This document shows positions 35,360 through 45,404 of a stretch of DNA of 64,000 nucleotides, in pieces. The DNA is from Okapia johnstoni (taxonomy: Eukaryota > Chordata > Mammalia > Artiodactyla > Giraffidae). Every line of letters starts with the position of its first letter. The first letter of the stretch is position 1. Location: the NCBI GenBank assembly GCA_024291935.2, contig CM044312.1, forward strand, positions 76,961,001 through 77,025,000, given 5' to 3'. Position numbers and translations under genes: made by a program. Below the pieces are notes generated by a model. The model ran no database searches and had not been told where the DNA came from. It saw only the letters and a list, made by a program, of their open reading frames with translations.

Positions 35360-35500
35360 ATGAGAAAGAGTGGGATAATGCCGTTTGCAACAACATGGAT
35401 GGACCCCGCAATTACCATCTTAAGTGAAGTGAGTTAGGCAGAGAAAGACAAATATCATATGATATCTTTTGTATGCACAATCTTAAAAAATGATTCCACT
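35360..35500 (+). mobile_element. L1 LINE fragment, inverted next to the previous one
   Basis: Plus-strand L1: GGGATAATGCCGTTTGCAAC, AACATGGATGGACC, AGTGAAGTGAGTTAGGCAGAG, ACAAATATCATATGATATC. It overlaps in L1 coordinates with the adjacent minus-strand piece, so the two form a partial inverted repeat around 35352. Confidence 0.8.
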
Positions 35501-35503
35501 GTA

Positions 35504-35726
35504 GGGCTTCCCAGGTGGCACTAGTGGTAAATAACTGCCTTATAATGTGAAAGATATACTAAGAGACTCTGGTTCAATCCCTGGGTCAGGAAGACCCTCT
35601 GGAGGAGGGAATGACAACGTACTCTAGTATTCCTACCTGGATAATCCCATGAACAGAGAGGCCTGGAGGGCTACAGTCCATAGGGTCACAAAGAGTGAGA
35701 TATGACTGAAGTGACTGAGCGCACGT

Positions 35727-35727
<1 letters not shown>
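35504..35727 (+). mobile_element. Bov-tA SINE
   Basis: Bov-tA with head GGGCTTCCCAGGTGGCACTAG and B box GGTTCAATCCC, ending in GACTGAGCGCACGTG and then a CA microsatellite. It sits between L1 segments. Confidence 0.9.

Positions 35728-35757
<30 letters not shown>
35728..35757. repeat. (CA)15 microsatellite at Bov-tA tail
   Basis: Fifteen uninterrupted CA units directly at the 3' end of the SINE; a candidate polymorphic marker. Confidence 0.93.
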
Positions 35758-35758
<1 letters not shown>

Positions 35759-35762
35759 TTAC

Positions 35763-35792
35763 ACACAATATTCCATTATAAATATGTATTAG
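35763..35792 (-). mobile_element. L1 LINE remnant between SINE and BovB
   Basis: ACAATATTCCATTATAAATATGT is the reverse of the L1 end-of-ORF2 landmark. It continues logically at 36797 (ACCACACCTTCTTTATAC), showing that the BovB inserted here. Confidence 0.72.
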
Positions 35793-36796
35793 TTAGTTAG
35801 TTCAATCGCTCAGTCATGTACGACTGTTTGCAACCTCATGAACTGCAGCACGCCAGGCCTCCCTGTCCGTCACCGACTCCCAGAGTTTACCCAAACCCAT
35901 GTCCATCGAGTAGGCGATGCCATCCAGACATCTCATCCTCTGTCATCCCCTTCTTCTCCTGCCCCCAATCCTTCCCAGCATCAGGGTCTTTTCCAATGAG
36001 TCAGCTCTTCGCATGAGGTGGCCAAAGTATTGGAGTTTCAGCTTCGACATCAGCCCTTCCAATGAACACCCAGGACTGATCTCCTTTAGGATGGACAGGT
36101 TGGATCTTCTTGCAGTCCAAGGGACTCTCAAGAGTCTTCTCCAATACCACAGTTCAAAAGTATCAATTCTTTGGCGCTCAGCTTTCTTTATAGTCCAACT
36201 CTCACATCCATACATGACTACTGGAAAAACCATAGCCTTGACTAGACGGACCTTTGTTGGCAAAGTAACGTCTCTGCTTTTAAATATTCTATCTAGGTTG
36301 GTCATAACCTTCCTTCCAAGGAGTAAGCGTCTTTTAATTTCATGGCTGCAGTCACCATCTGCAGTGATTTTGGAGCCCCCATAAAATAAAGTCTGACACT
36401 GTTTCCACTGTTTCCGCATCTATTTGCCGTGAAGTGATGGGACCAGATGCCATGATCTTAGTTTTCTGAATGTTGAGCTTTAAGCCAACTTTTTCACTCT
36501 CCTCTTTCACTTTCATCAAGAGGCTCTTTAGTTCTTCGCTTTCTGCCATAAGAGTGGTGTCATCTGCATATCTGAGGTTATTGATATTTCTCTCGGCAAT
36601 CTTGATTCCAGCTTGTGTTTCTTCCAGCCCAGCATTTCTCATGATGTACTCTGCATATAAGTTAAACAAGCACGGTGACAATATACAGCCTTGACATACT
36701 CCTTTTCCTATTTGGGACCAGTCTGTTGTTCTTTGTCCAGTTCTAACTGTTGCTTGCTGACGTGCATACAGGTTTCTCAAGAGACAGGTCAGATGA
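35793..36796 (-). mobile_element. BovB LINE, 5'-truncated, inside L1
   Basis: About 1.0 kb minus-strand BovB from a modified tail (TTAGTTAGTTAGTTCAATCG) to GAGACAGGTCAGATG. It interrupts the L1 sequence that resumes on both sides. Confidence 0.9.
35943..36780 (-). pseudogene. BovB reverse transcriptase remnant with intact YADD
   Basis: Two overlapping minus-strand frames: 36352-36780 (142 codons) with motif B (CQGCILSPCLF) and YADD at 36559-36570, and 35943-36419 (158 codons) covering the C-terminal region. An insertion near 36380 separates the frames. The N-terminal half of the protein is absent. Confidence 0.86.
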
Positions 36797-37092
36797 CCAC
36801 ACCTTCTTTATACATTCATCTGTCAATGGACATTTAGGTTGATTCCATTTCTGATTATCATAAATAGTGCTGCTATGGACATTGGAGTTCATGTATCTTT
36901 TTGAATAAGAGTTTTCTCTGGGTATATGCCCAGGATTGATATATGCCTGTCAAATAGAATCATGTGATGACTCTATTTTTAGTTTTTTTAAGTAGCATCT
37001 ATACTGTTCTCCACAGTGGCTATGGTAATTTACATTCCCACCAGCAGCGTGGGAGGGTTCCTTTTCCTTCCTATACTCTCCAGCATTATTAT
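36797..37092 (-). mobile_element. L1 LINE ORF2 3' segment
   Basis: Reverse L1: TTCATCTGTCAATGGACATT, ATGCCCAGGATTG, TACTGTTCTCCACAGTGGC, ACATTCCCACCAGCAG. It ends at the region that, in normal L1 order, directly follows the end of the plus-strand segment 37094-38303. Confidence 0.85.
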
Positions 37093-37093
37093 C

Positions 37094-38303
37094 TGTACAC
37101 TAGAGCTCATCAATGAATTCAGTAAAGTTGCTGGATACAAAATTAATATCAGAAATCTATTACATTTCTATCCATGAACAATGAAATATCAGAAGAAGAA
37201 ATTAGGAAAACAATACCAATTAGCATTGCATCACAAAAATACCAGGCAACAAACTTTCCTAAGGAGGCAGAAGGCCTGTTTCCTCAAAACTGTACGATAT
37301 CGATGAAAGAAACTGAAGATAATACAAACAGATGGAAAGTTATACCATGTTCTTGGATTGGAAGAATCAATATTGTTAAAGTGACTATACTCCCCAAGGC
37401 AATCTACCGATTCAGTTCAATCCCTATCAGAATGCCAATGGCATTTCACAGTGCTAGAACAAAACAATGTAAAATTTGTATGCAAGTACAAAAGACCTAG
37501 AATGCCACAGTAATCTTGAGAAAGAAGAATGGACCTGGAGGAATCAAGCTCCCTGACTTCAGACTATGCTACATCTACATCAATCAAAACAGTATGGAAC
37601 TGGCACAAAAAAACAGATACGTAGATCAATGGAGCCGGATAAAGAGCCCAGAAGTTAACCTACACATAATTAATTTACCACAAAGAAAACAAGAATATAC
37701 AATGCAGAAAAAAGTTTCTTCAGTAAATGATGCCAGGAAAACTGGACAGCTACATGTAAAAGAATGATATTAGAACATTTTCTAATACCATATACAAAAA
37801 TAAACTCAAAATGGATTAAAGACCTAAATATAAGGCTGAATACTGTAAAACTTTTAGAAGAAAGCATAGGCAGAACACTCTTTGACAAAAATCTCAGCAA
37901 TATTTTTTTGGCTCCATCTCCTAGAGTAATGGAAATTGAGACAAAAATAAACAATTGGGACCTAACTAAACTTAAAAGCTTTTGCACAGCAAAGGAAACC
38001 ATAAATAAAATGAAAAGACAACCTACGGACTGGAAGAAAATATTTGCAAACAATGCTATCTACAAGGGATTAGTTTTTAAAATATGCAAAGAGTTCGTAC
38101 AATTTAATGTAAAAAAAAAAAAAAACAATGAAAAATGGGCAGAGACCTAAATAGATATTTCTCCAAAGAAAACATACAGATGGCCAACAGGAATGTGAAA
38201 AGATGCAGTAGTGCTAATTATTAGAGAATTGCAGATCAAATCTACAATAAATTATCACCTCAGACCAGTCAGAATGTCCATCATTAAAAAGCCTACAAAT
38301 AAA
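37094..38303 (+). mobile_element. L1 LINE ORF2 segment, inverted relative to its neighbour
   Basis: About 1.2 kb of plus-strand L1 ORF2 downstream of the polymerase core, ending at CATCATTAAAAAGCCTAC. Three open pieces show L1 ORF2 protein features: 37174-37500 (SWIGRINIVKVTILPKAIYR), 37516-37767 (GGIKLPDFRLCY and VDQWSRIKSPE) and 37764-38150 (WIKDLNIRLNTVKLLEES, SFCTAKETINKMKRQPTDW). Stops and shifts between them make it a pseudogene. Confidence 0.87.
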
Positions 38304-38412
38304 ATGTGTACTTTATTTATACATAGAACAGGTATATATTTTATATATAATCTGTATTAAATTATAGACAAAGTACATATTATGTATAAAATATGTATAT
38401 TCATTTATACAT
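38304..38412. other. AT-rich, TATA-like low-complexity sequence
   Basis: Mostly TA-rich words such as TATATAATCTG and TATGTATAAAATATG; this low-complexity DNA hosts the Bov-A that follows and continues on its other side to about 38600. Confidence 0.6.
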
Positions 38413-38424
38413 ATATACATACAC

Positions 38425-38551
38425 TGGAGAAGGCAATGGCAACCCACTCCAGTACTCTTGCCTGGAGAATCCCAGGGACGGCGGAGCCTCGTGGGCTTCC
38501 GTCTATGGGGTCACACAGAGTCAGACACGACTGAAGTGACTTAGCAGCAGC
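38425..38551 (+). mobile_element. Bov-A SINE monomer
   Basis: Single Bov-A unit from TGGAGAAGGCAATGGCAACC to TTAGCAGCAGC. A perfect 12-bp target-site duplication, ATATACATACAC, is found at 38413-38424 and 38552-38563. The clean target site shows that a lone monomer was itself mobilised. Confidence 0.93.
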
Positions 38552-38563
38552 ATATACATACAC

Positions 38564-38771
38564 ATGCATATATGTATGTATATATAGATATATATCTTTT
38601 CCCTTAAATTATCATGTTAAAAAGAGGGTAGAAGTTTACTAAAAAACACAAATAGATTGGCATTTAATTTGTAGATTACATTATGTCTTTTTATACTGTT
38701 ATAGCACCACTTCTGCTTATTATATAGGAAAAAAGATAAAAACATAATAGGTAATAATAGATGACTAGGTG
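38564..38771. other. Unassigned AT-rich sequence
   Basis: TATA-like simple sequence to about 38600, then nothing recognised. Confidence 0.5.
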
Positions 38772-39170
38772 AATGTATGTAGATTGAATTGTTTTTCTTC
38801 AGTCTTCACCTGCCTCATTCAGCGAAATGACTCTGCTGTGCCCCAGAGTAAGTGGACTAAAATTTTCCATTTAATTGATGTTGAGCTTTGCCCACAGGAC
38901 TTAACTTTGATAAACAGAATATTAAGGGGCATGACTTACAGAGACCTTAAACAAGCTTGAATGGTTTGGCTCAGGTGGCTTGGCCTGGGTAGCTGCTTGT
39001 CCAAAAATACATAGAAACACATGCAGCATGCCTGAACCCATCCTGCAGCCTCAAGCTGGAACCTAGCATGTAGCTGGTTTACCATGAGCAAAAATTAAAA
39101 GCTTGTTGTTGTAAGCCATCAAGTTTTGGAGAGTTTCACTGTACAAACTTATTTCTATGTTAGCTGACCA
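38772..39170 (+). mobile_element. ERVL-type LTR (MLT2-like)
   Basis: The order of motifs suits a mammalian ERVL LTR: GGTTTGGCTCAGGTGGCTTG, CCTGAACCCATCCTGCAGCC, CATGAGCAAAAATTAAAAGC, then CTTGTTGTTGTAAGCCATC and AAGTTTTGGAGAGTTT, with a TAGCTGACCA end. A degraded poly(A) signal (AATTAAAA) precedes the GTTGTTGTAAGCC landmark as in ERVL/MaLR LTRs. The primer-binding-site-like sequence that follows supports ERVL. Confidence 0.62.
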
Positions 39171-39178
39171 ATAGTAAA

Positions 39179-39195
39179 TGGTATCAGAAATAGAA
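39179..39195 (+). promoter_or_regulatory. tRNA-Leu-type primer-binding site (degraded)
   Basis: TGGTATCAGAAATAGAA, eight bases after the LTR end, fits the tRNA-Leu-complementary primer-binding site typical of ERVL with a few mismatches. It is a relic of minus-strand DNA priming. Confidence 0.55.
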
Positions 39196-39900
39196 TGGTG
39201 CTATCAACAGAACTCCAAAATATGTGCCAAGAGCTGACTTTACAATTGGGTAGTGAATGTCGAAGAAACTGTTATACTGGACTGAGAACATGAAAATCTC
39301 CATTATAGTATAGCAAAATATTTGGTAAAATTGTCATCTTTGATAACCTGGAAGTCAAAAAACTTACCCAAAGAACTTCTGGTATTGGGCAAAGCTGTGA
39401 GGCAGAGTGTTGATATCATGAGTGCATTATTGCTAGCAGCATGTATGTGATAAGTTACCACAAGAAAGATAAGCTCAGAAAAAAAGGAAAAAACAAAAAA
39501 AAAACTGGACAGTTTGTAGCAGAATTTAAAGATACTATGGAGATGTCTCTTTCCCTGATAGCTTTAGAATAGACAGCATTAAGTTGAGAGAGTCATGGAA
39601 GAGCGAATGCAAAGAAAGAGCTTATTCATTAAAAATAGTTCTAAGGAAGAACTCCTGGCTTGGTTATTCATGAGAAACAGACCAGAAGCCTAAGAAATTT
39701 TTGAGTAAAGTGTATTCCAAAGAAACCTCGCAAGCTTGGGTTTCAAAGTCATTTGATTATTTGAAATTTAAAACAAACATTGGATGCCCAGATTTACAGG
39801 ATCAGGATTCCTGCTGTGAAATTCATTCAGTACCCAAGAAGGAATACTATCCAAACCCACTTCAGGAAGTGATCAAAGAAGACTCTCCTAGAAGATGAAT
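39196..39900 (+). pseudogene. Possible ERVL internal (gag-proximal) relic
   Basis: The sequence downstream of the primer-binding site is uniform in character and without young insertions until about 39900. No continuous frame remains; the longest is 39701-39898 (65 codons), rich in charged residues. No second LTR was found. Assignment rests on position after the LTR, not on protein motifs. Confidence 0.35.
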
Positions 39901-41615
39901 AGGAGTCATGTAAAACCACAGCCAGTGGAGTTAATCCCTGATTTATTAATTATTATACAGAGATTACAGACAAGGTATTCAACAGAATGTTAATTGTCCT
40001 TTTTTGATGTTTTCTTGCAAACTAATTTGTATCTCAATAGCTATTTTCTCCTAGAATTTCTATAGCTTTTTTTTGTTTCACTAAGTAGATTTAAATGATA
40101 ATTGTTTTTGTATCTACTTATGTCAAAAATAGTCTCATAATAGATATAAAAGTCAAAGAATTTTGCATAATAGTCCGTAAGAGAAAGGGGTGTTTTCATT
40201 TTAGCCTGGAGAAAATTGATTTGAATGAAGTCCAGTTTTTCTCATACTGTATTCAACTAAATTGATTCTAGTTTAAATAAAATCTTATTCTTCTCTCAGT
40301 TTCCTGCACATTTACATAGACTTTTATAATGTTGATTAATTTCAGTGCTTGCTAAATTCTGTGGGAATTAAAGTCCATGAAATCTGATTTTAGCTTTTGT
40401 TTGTTTTTTGTGTGTGATGAGGTGGGAGTAGATCTAAGCATCCTATTCTGTACCCATACACACGAGTAGGTAATTGACATTTTTAAAAAAGAAAAGTCAT
40501 TTCTTTGGATAACTGAGATTCCTTCCTCAAATGTTTTCATATCAGGCAAAGGGGATGTGAACTTCTACACTGATAATAAAGTGCTAACTGTAGGTACATT
40601 TTGCTCCATAGTAGGCCTTTACTTTTACTTAACTTCATTAAGTAGAGAATACATATCAGTGATGAAATAAATGAGAATACTTTCTATAAATATTTTTAAT
40701 ATTAAGTAGCTAATTATCTGTTATTTTATCATTTTCCTCTGAAACGTATTTGAACCTCAGGTTAGTAGGCTACAATAAAGGTTGTTGAAATTTTGTGCTA
40801 GAAAGTTAAGTTACGGTAAAAAGAAATGAAAAGCTTTTAAATGACTAGAGAGGAGATAGATGGCTTCAACAGAAGGAAAAAATGTATACAGTCTTATAAT
40901 TCCTTATTTTCAGTATAATGTTTTCTAATATGTCATATGCTTTAAAAAAGTTTAAAATAATGTTTTGAAACACATTGTAAGATATTAAAAAACCTGCCAT
41001 CTCTATTATTTCGTTCTAATTCATATACCTTTTATCACTGGAATATATTGAGAAATGTTTGTCCCCTGTTAAACTATGTTATTGGTCCTGGGATTGAGAA
41101 CACACCATCTGCAAGATTTTCCTTAAAAATGATCAGAAAGATGTCTTAATCTCAATTTGGGAGTGTTTATGTTTACCTAACTATTGAAGTGATTTATTTT
41201 CAGTGGTTATCAATAGAGTCTGTTCAAATTGACACTGTGTACATGCTAATGAAAGGACAATTGACAACTGTGATAACCCTTGGAAAGAGCTATCTTCTTT
41301 GGTTGTGTGGTCTTGCATTTGTCACTTGGATTGTGTTTATGATTTTGAATCTTCCACTGGTTTGAATTTCCAAATAGAAAATAGATGGGAAAGCACATCC
41401 TCCCCTTTTAAAGAAGTTATTTTTGTCATCTTTCTGCTCTGAATATAATTCATATTCTCTGTGTATGTATGAGTGTATATAGAAAAGAAATACTTTGTTG
41501 ATAAGAATTAATATAATCACTTGCTTATTTACTGAATTTAATTGTCTATAAATTAGAATTAACAACATTGAACTTTAAAATTTACTTTTCAAATTGTTTA
41601 GAAAATAGAAGGCTG
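39901..41615. other. Unassigned AT-rich sequence
   Basis: No recognised repeats or genes in about 1.7 kb. Confidence 0.45.
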
Positions 41616-41619
41616 AATG

Positions 41620-41974
41620 TGTTGTAGGAAAGGCGGGGGGGGGCGCCCTCCAGGGCCCCAGGAGTGGGCTCTTGTCTAACATTAGGAAAAGAATTCTCTG
41701 AGGAGACATGTGCTGACAAAGCAAGAGACTTTATTGGAAGAAGGCACTGGGGCAGAGAGCAGCAGGGTAAGGGAACCCAGGAGAACCGCTCTGCCACGTG
41801 GCTCACAGTCTAGGGTTTTATGGTGATGGGATTAGTTTCCGGGTTGTCTTTGGCCCATCATTCTGATTCAGAGTCTTTCCTGGTGGTGCACGCATCGCTC
41901 AGCCAAGATGGATGCTAGAGAGGGATTCTGGGGAAGTGGACGGACATGCGCTATCTCGTTTTGACCTTTCCTAA
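41620..41974 (-). mobile_element. Left LTR arm of palindrome
   Basis: Minus-strand LTR. U5 lies at 41620-41729, AATAAA at 41730-41735, an R-like segment to about 41805, and a CATAAAACCC TATA-like box near 41813-41822, followed inward by U3-like sequence. The CCCTTACCCTGCTGCTCTC block is shared with the right arm. Confidence 0.6.
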
Positions 41975-41987
41975 ACTCCTCCGGTTG

Positions 41988-42263
41988 CTGCTGCTGCTGC
42001 TAAGTCGCTTCAGTTGTGTCCGACTCTGTGCGACCCCCATAGACGGCAGCCCACGAGGCTCCCCCGTCCCTGCAATTCTCCAGGCAGGAACACTGGAGTG
42101 GGTTGCCATTGCCTTCTGCAATGCATGAAAGTGAAAAGTGAAAGTGAAGTCGCTCAGTCGTGTCCGACTCCTAGCGACCCCATGGACTGCAGCCTACCAG
42201 GCTCCACAGTCCATGGGATTTTCCAGGCAAGAGTACTGGAGTGGGTTGCCATTGTCTTCTCCG
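41988..42263 (-). mobile_element. Bov-A2 SINE in the LTR palindrome
   Basis: Reverse Bov-A2 dimer starting with (CTG)n and ending TTGCCATTGTCTTCTCCG. Flanking repeats are ACTCCTCCGGTTG (41975-41987) and ACTCTTCTGGTTG (42264-42276), 11 of 13 identical. It inserted after the LTR structure formed. Confidence 0.9.
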
Positions 42264-42276
42264 ACTCTTCTGGTTG

Positions 42277-42578
42277 ATGGTGGCTTACTAGTTCCGTATT
42301 CCTTACCAGGACCTCCTGTCATAAAACAACTCATGTGGATGGTTATTAGTGAGCCTGTCCAGGGTGGGCGATTTCAGTGTGCTTCCCCTAACAACTGAAA
42401 GAAGCTCTCCTGGGTTCCCTTACCCTGCTGCTCTCTCTGTTGGTAAAAGGCCTGGGTGCCTTCTTCCAATAAAGTCTCTTGCTTTGTCAGCACGTGTCTC
42501 CTCAGACAATTCTTTTCCAAGTGTTAGACAAGAGCCCTCTCTTGGGACCTTGGAGAGGGCCCCCCCCTTCCTGCAACA
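42277..42578 (+). mobile_element. Right LTR arm of palindrome
   Basis: Plus-strand LTR with a CATAAAACAAC box near 42321, CTCTCCTGGGTTCCCTTACC, AATAAA at 42468-42473 and the U5 end CTTCCTGCAACA. It is longer between the TATA-like box and the shared block than the left arm, so the two are not exact copies. Confidence 0.62.
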
Positions 42579-42582
42579 AATG

Positions 42583-42949
42583 GTCTGAAAAATTTTAGTT
42601 CTACATGTCAATATTATAATACTGACAAGTAATATTCTTAAATTTCAGAATTTGTACTTAAGATCTTTAGTTTATAATTATTTCATTATGGTATAAAATG
42701 GTGAAGACAGTGCTATAAGGTAAAAATATAGGTGCTCATCTATAATACACCAGAAAGAAATAAGAAAATCCCCACACTAATGTGCCTGGGATTGTGGAGG
42801 AATACCAGCAATAATTCAAGAAAGGTGCTGGAAGGTGTTATAAATCATCTTTCTATAGCATAGTACTGACATAAATTTGAAGAAAAATAGCAAAGTATTC
42901 CACTAGATAATTTTTTATGCATGAGAACCTGCTCATAGAAGGAGGTTTG
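42583..42949. other. Unassigned sequence
   Basis: AT-rich spacer; nothing recognised. Confidence 0.5.
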
Positions 42950-44128
42950 TGTTAGTCAGCTCAAGCCACCATAGCAAAATAGATGGGGCAACTTTAGTCC
43001 AAGATCAAGGTTCCTTGCTAATTTGATTCCTAGTGACATTTTCCTCCTGGCCTGCAGGCAGCTGTTCTATGTCCTCATATGAAGGAAAGCAACAGCCCTA
43101 GTCTCACTTCCTCTTCTTTTTTTTCTTTTTCTGGATTTATTAAGATAGACTTGATACATAGTATTACATAAGTTTAATGCAATACAATATATTATCGTGT
43201 AATGTTAACACACACGAACAACATATTGATTTGACATACTAATATATTACAGAATTGATTACCACCATAGCATTCGCTAATACCTACATCACATCACATA
43301 ATTACTGCTTTCTTTTGTAGTAAAAACATTTGACTTACTCTCTTAGCAACTTTCAAATATATAATACAGCCTATTAACTATAATTACTATGTAGTATATT
43401 AAGCCCCTAAAACTTAATCACCTTATACTGGAAGTTTATGTTGTTTGGTCAACAATATCCCCTACTTACCTTCTCCCAATTTCCAGCCCTTGGTAACTAC
43501 CTGGTAACTAGCTTCTATGAGTTTGGCTTTTTAGATTCCACCTGTAAGTAATACTATAGAATATTTGTCTTTGTCTAAACTTATTTCACTTAGCATAATG
43601 CCCTCTAGGTCTAGCCATGTCATATCCAAATGGCAGGATTTCTTTCTTTTGTAAGGCTAATTAATATTCCATTATGTATTGACTTCATATATCAATATAA
43701 TTGCATGTATTATACTCACATCACTTTAATCTCTTCATTCATTGACTGACACTTTGATTGTTTCCATATTTTGCCTATTATGAACAATGCTGCAATGAAT
43801 ACGGGAGTGTGGTTATCTCATAGATATCCTGTTTTCATTTTCTTTGGATATATAACCTGAAGTGGGATTGCTGGATCATATGGTAGTTCTGGTTTTAATT
43901 TTTTGAGGATTCTCTATACTGTTTTCCACAGTGGCTATACCAGTTTACATTCCCATTCTCTTCTCTTCTCTTCTTATAAAGATACTAATCCCACCACGAG
44001 GCCACACCCTCATGGGCTAAGCTAAACCTAATTACCTCCAAAAGGGTGTACCTCCAAATACCATCACATTGGGAATTCGGGCTTTAACATAAGAATTTTG
44101 GAGGACATAAATATTCAGTCCACAATAG
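42950..44128 (-). mobile_element. MST/MLT-type MaLR LTR split by L1
   Basis: Two parts (42950-about 43115 and about 43956-44128) are collinear with a reversed MSTA/MLT1-like LTR: TGTTAGTCAGCTCAAGCCAC, AGTCCAAGATCAAGGTTCC, CTATGTCCTCATATG, then after the L1, ATACTAATCCCACCACGAGG, CCATCACATTGGGAATTCGG, GAATTTTGGAGGACATAAA. It inserted long before the ruminant SINEs. Confidence 0.75.
43117..43955 (-). mobile_element. L1 LINE 3' fragment inside MaLR LTR
   Basis: T-rich start (reverse poly(A)), then reverse L1 3' sequence with TTCACTTAGCATAATGCC, TTTGATTGTTTCCATATTTTG, GAAGTGGGATTGCTGGATC, TACTGTTTTCCACAGTGGC and ACATTCCCA. CTCTTCT-like sequence occurs on both sides and may be the target site. 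It is diverged, an L1M-like older subfamily by feel. Confidence 0.82.
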
Positions 44129-44447
44129 TGTTGAAATATATTACTTGATTTTAAATATGTTCTTTTTTTTCTAAATTGCTATTGGACTATTAAAAAGTAC
44201 TAACATAACAAGCTGATCAAGTTAAAATATTTTGGAGATTTTGAATTTTATAGAAAATAGCATGAATCCCAAACTTAAGTGTGCCAAAGAGAGATTAGGG
44301 AGGTTAATTGATCTCAGTGCCATTCTTACCAACACCCTTCAGCACTAGGGAAAATCATTAGGGTGACCCAGTGTGCTTTGGATGTGGCATGGGAGGATCT
44401 TCAGCAAACAACAAAGGGGGACGGAGTTTCAGACACAAGTGCTTTCG
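44129..44447. other. Unassigned sequence
   Basis: Nothing recognised. Confidence 0.5.
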
Positions 44448-44459
44448 TGTTTCCTTATG

Positions 44460-44665
44460 CTTGCTAAGTGGCTTCTGTTGTGTCCGACTCTTTACGACTC
44501 CATGGACTGTAATCCATTCCTCTATCCTTGGGATTTTCTAGGCAAGAATACTGGAGTGGGGCCCTGCTCCAGGGGATCTTCCTGACCAAGGGATCAAACT
44601 CACGTCTCTTATGTCTCCTGCATTGGCAGGTGGGTTCTTTACCACTAGTGCCACTTGGAAAGCCC
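44460..44665 (-). mobile_element. Bov-tA SINE
   Basis: Reverse Bov-tA with head at the right end (GCCACTTGGAAAGCCC). A perfect 12-bp target-site duplication, TGTTTCCTTATG, is found at 44448-44459 and 44666-44677. A small deletion after GGAGTGGGGCCC shortens the body. Confidence 0.94.
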
Positions 44666-44677
44666 TGTTTCCTTATG

Positions 44678-45404
44678 GCTGTTCCTCATTTGCCCTGGAA
44701 AAAGTAGAAACATGTATTAAATCCAATAGGAAAGGGAAAATGATACAAATTCACAAGTAATCACATATGTGTAAATTAAAATAACAAATACTATTGTAAA
44801 CTCAAAGTAGAGAAAATTTCCAGAATTCAGGGTATCCAAGCATTTTTACCTTTAGATATACAACACAGAGAAACTTTCATGCAGTTCAGACAGAAACATA
44901 GACAAGGGTACTTATCTTATTGGTATTTGTGGAAGAAAAAAACCATCTGGGTTGTTATGACCAGGGGAATAGGAGAATCAAGATTGTTGCATGCATGTGC
45001 TGGAATACCACTGCAAAATTCACTGTCAAGGAATATGACTTATATATCTCAGCATTACAGTCTCAAAATAAAACATTTTCTATGAAAAGTAGTAAGAAAC
45101 GTGTATAATTTATGCAAAGTAAACTTGCACAGATACAATATAGTTTATACTATACAAAAACTCTAAATAAATATGTAGAGAGTAGATTGGAATCATGTTC
45201 ATTTAATGTATTAAAATAGGTGTGTGGAGTAGGTGGAGAAGTGGAAAGTTGTTTTTAAGAAGAATATAATCAAGATACCAAAAGCAATGTATCAATAGTT
45301 AGGTTGTCCTCGGTGAATAGCTCTTCATTATTAATAATTTTTAGAGGAAATTGAAAAGGAGAAATTCCTTGCAGAATAGAAATTTACTTTAATTATCTCC
45401 TTAT
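44678..45404. other. Unassigned sequence
   Basis: AT-rich; the short frames at 44879-45108 have no recognised similarity. Confidence 0.45.

Larger units (their letters stand above)
41620..42578. mobile_element. Palindromic ERV1-like LTR element
   Basis: Both ends are LTR R-U5-like sequence in opposite orientation. The left end (about 41620-41800) reads as an LTR end on the minus strand, and the right end (about 42400-42578) as the same LTR end on the plus strand. Each arm has a poly(A) signal: minus-strand AATAAA at 41730-41735, plus-strand AATAAA at 42468-42473. The outer bases are TG...CA (TGTTGTAGG at 41620, CTGCAACA to 42578). AATG precedes the left end (41616-41619) and follows the right end (42579-42582), a possible 4-bp target site as expected for gammaretrovirus-like ERV1. 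The centre is U3-like and holds a Bov-A2. Confidence 0.7.

Noticed and set aside
41620..41700. GC-rich patch that could be a CpG island or promoter of a host gene
   Set aside because: Short, explained by LTR U5 sequence and matched by the inverted arm at 42500-42578.
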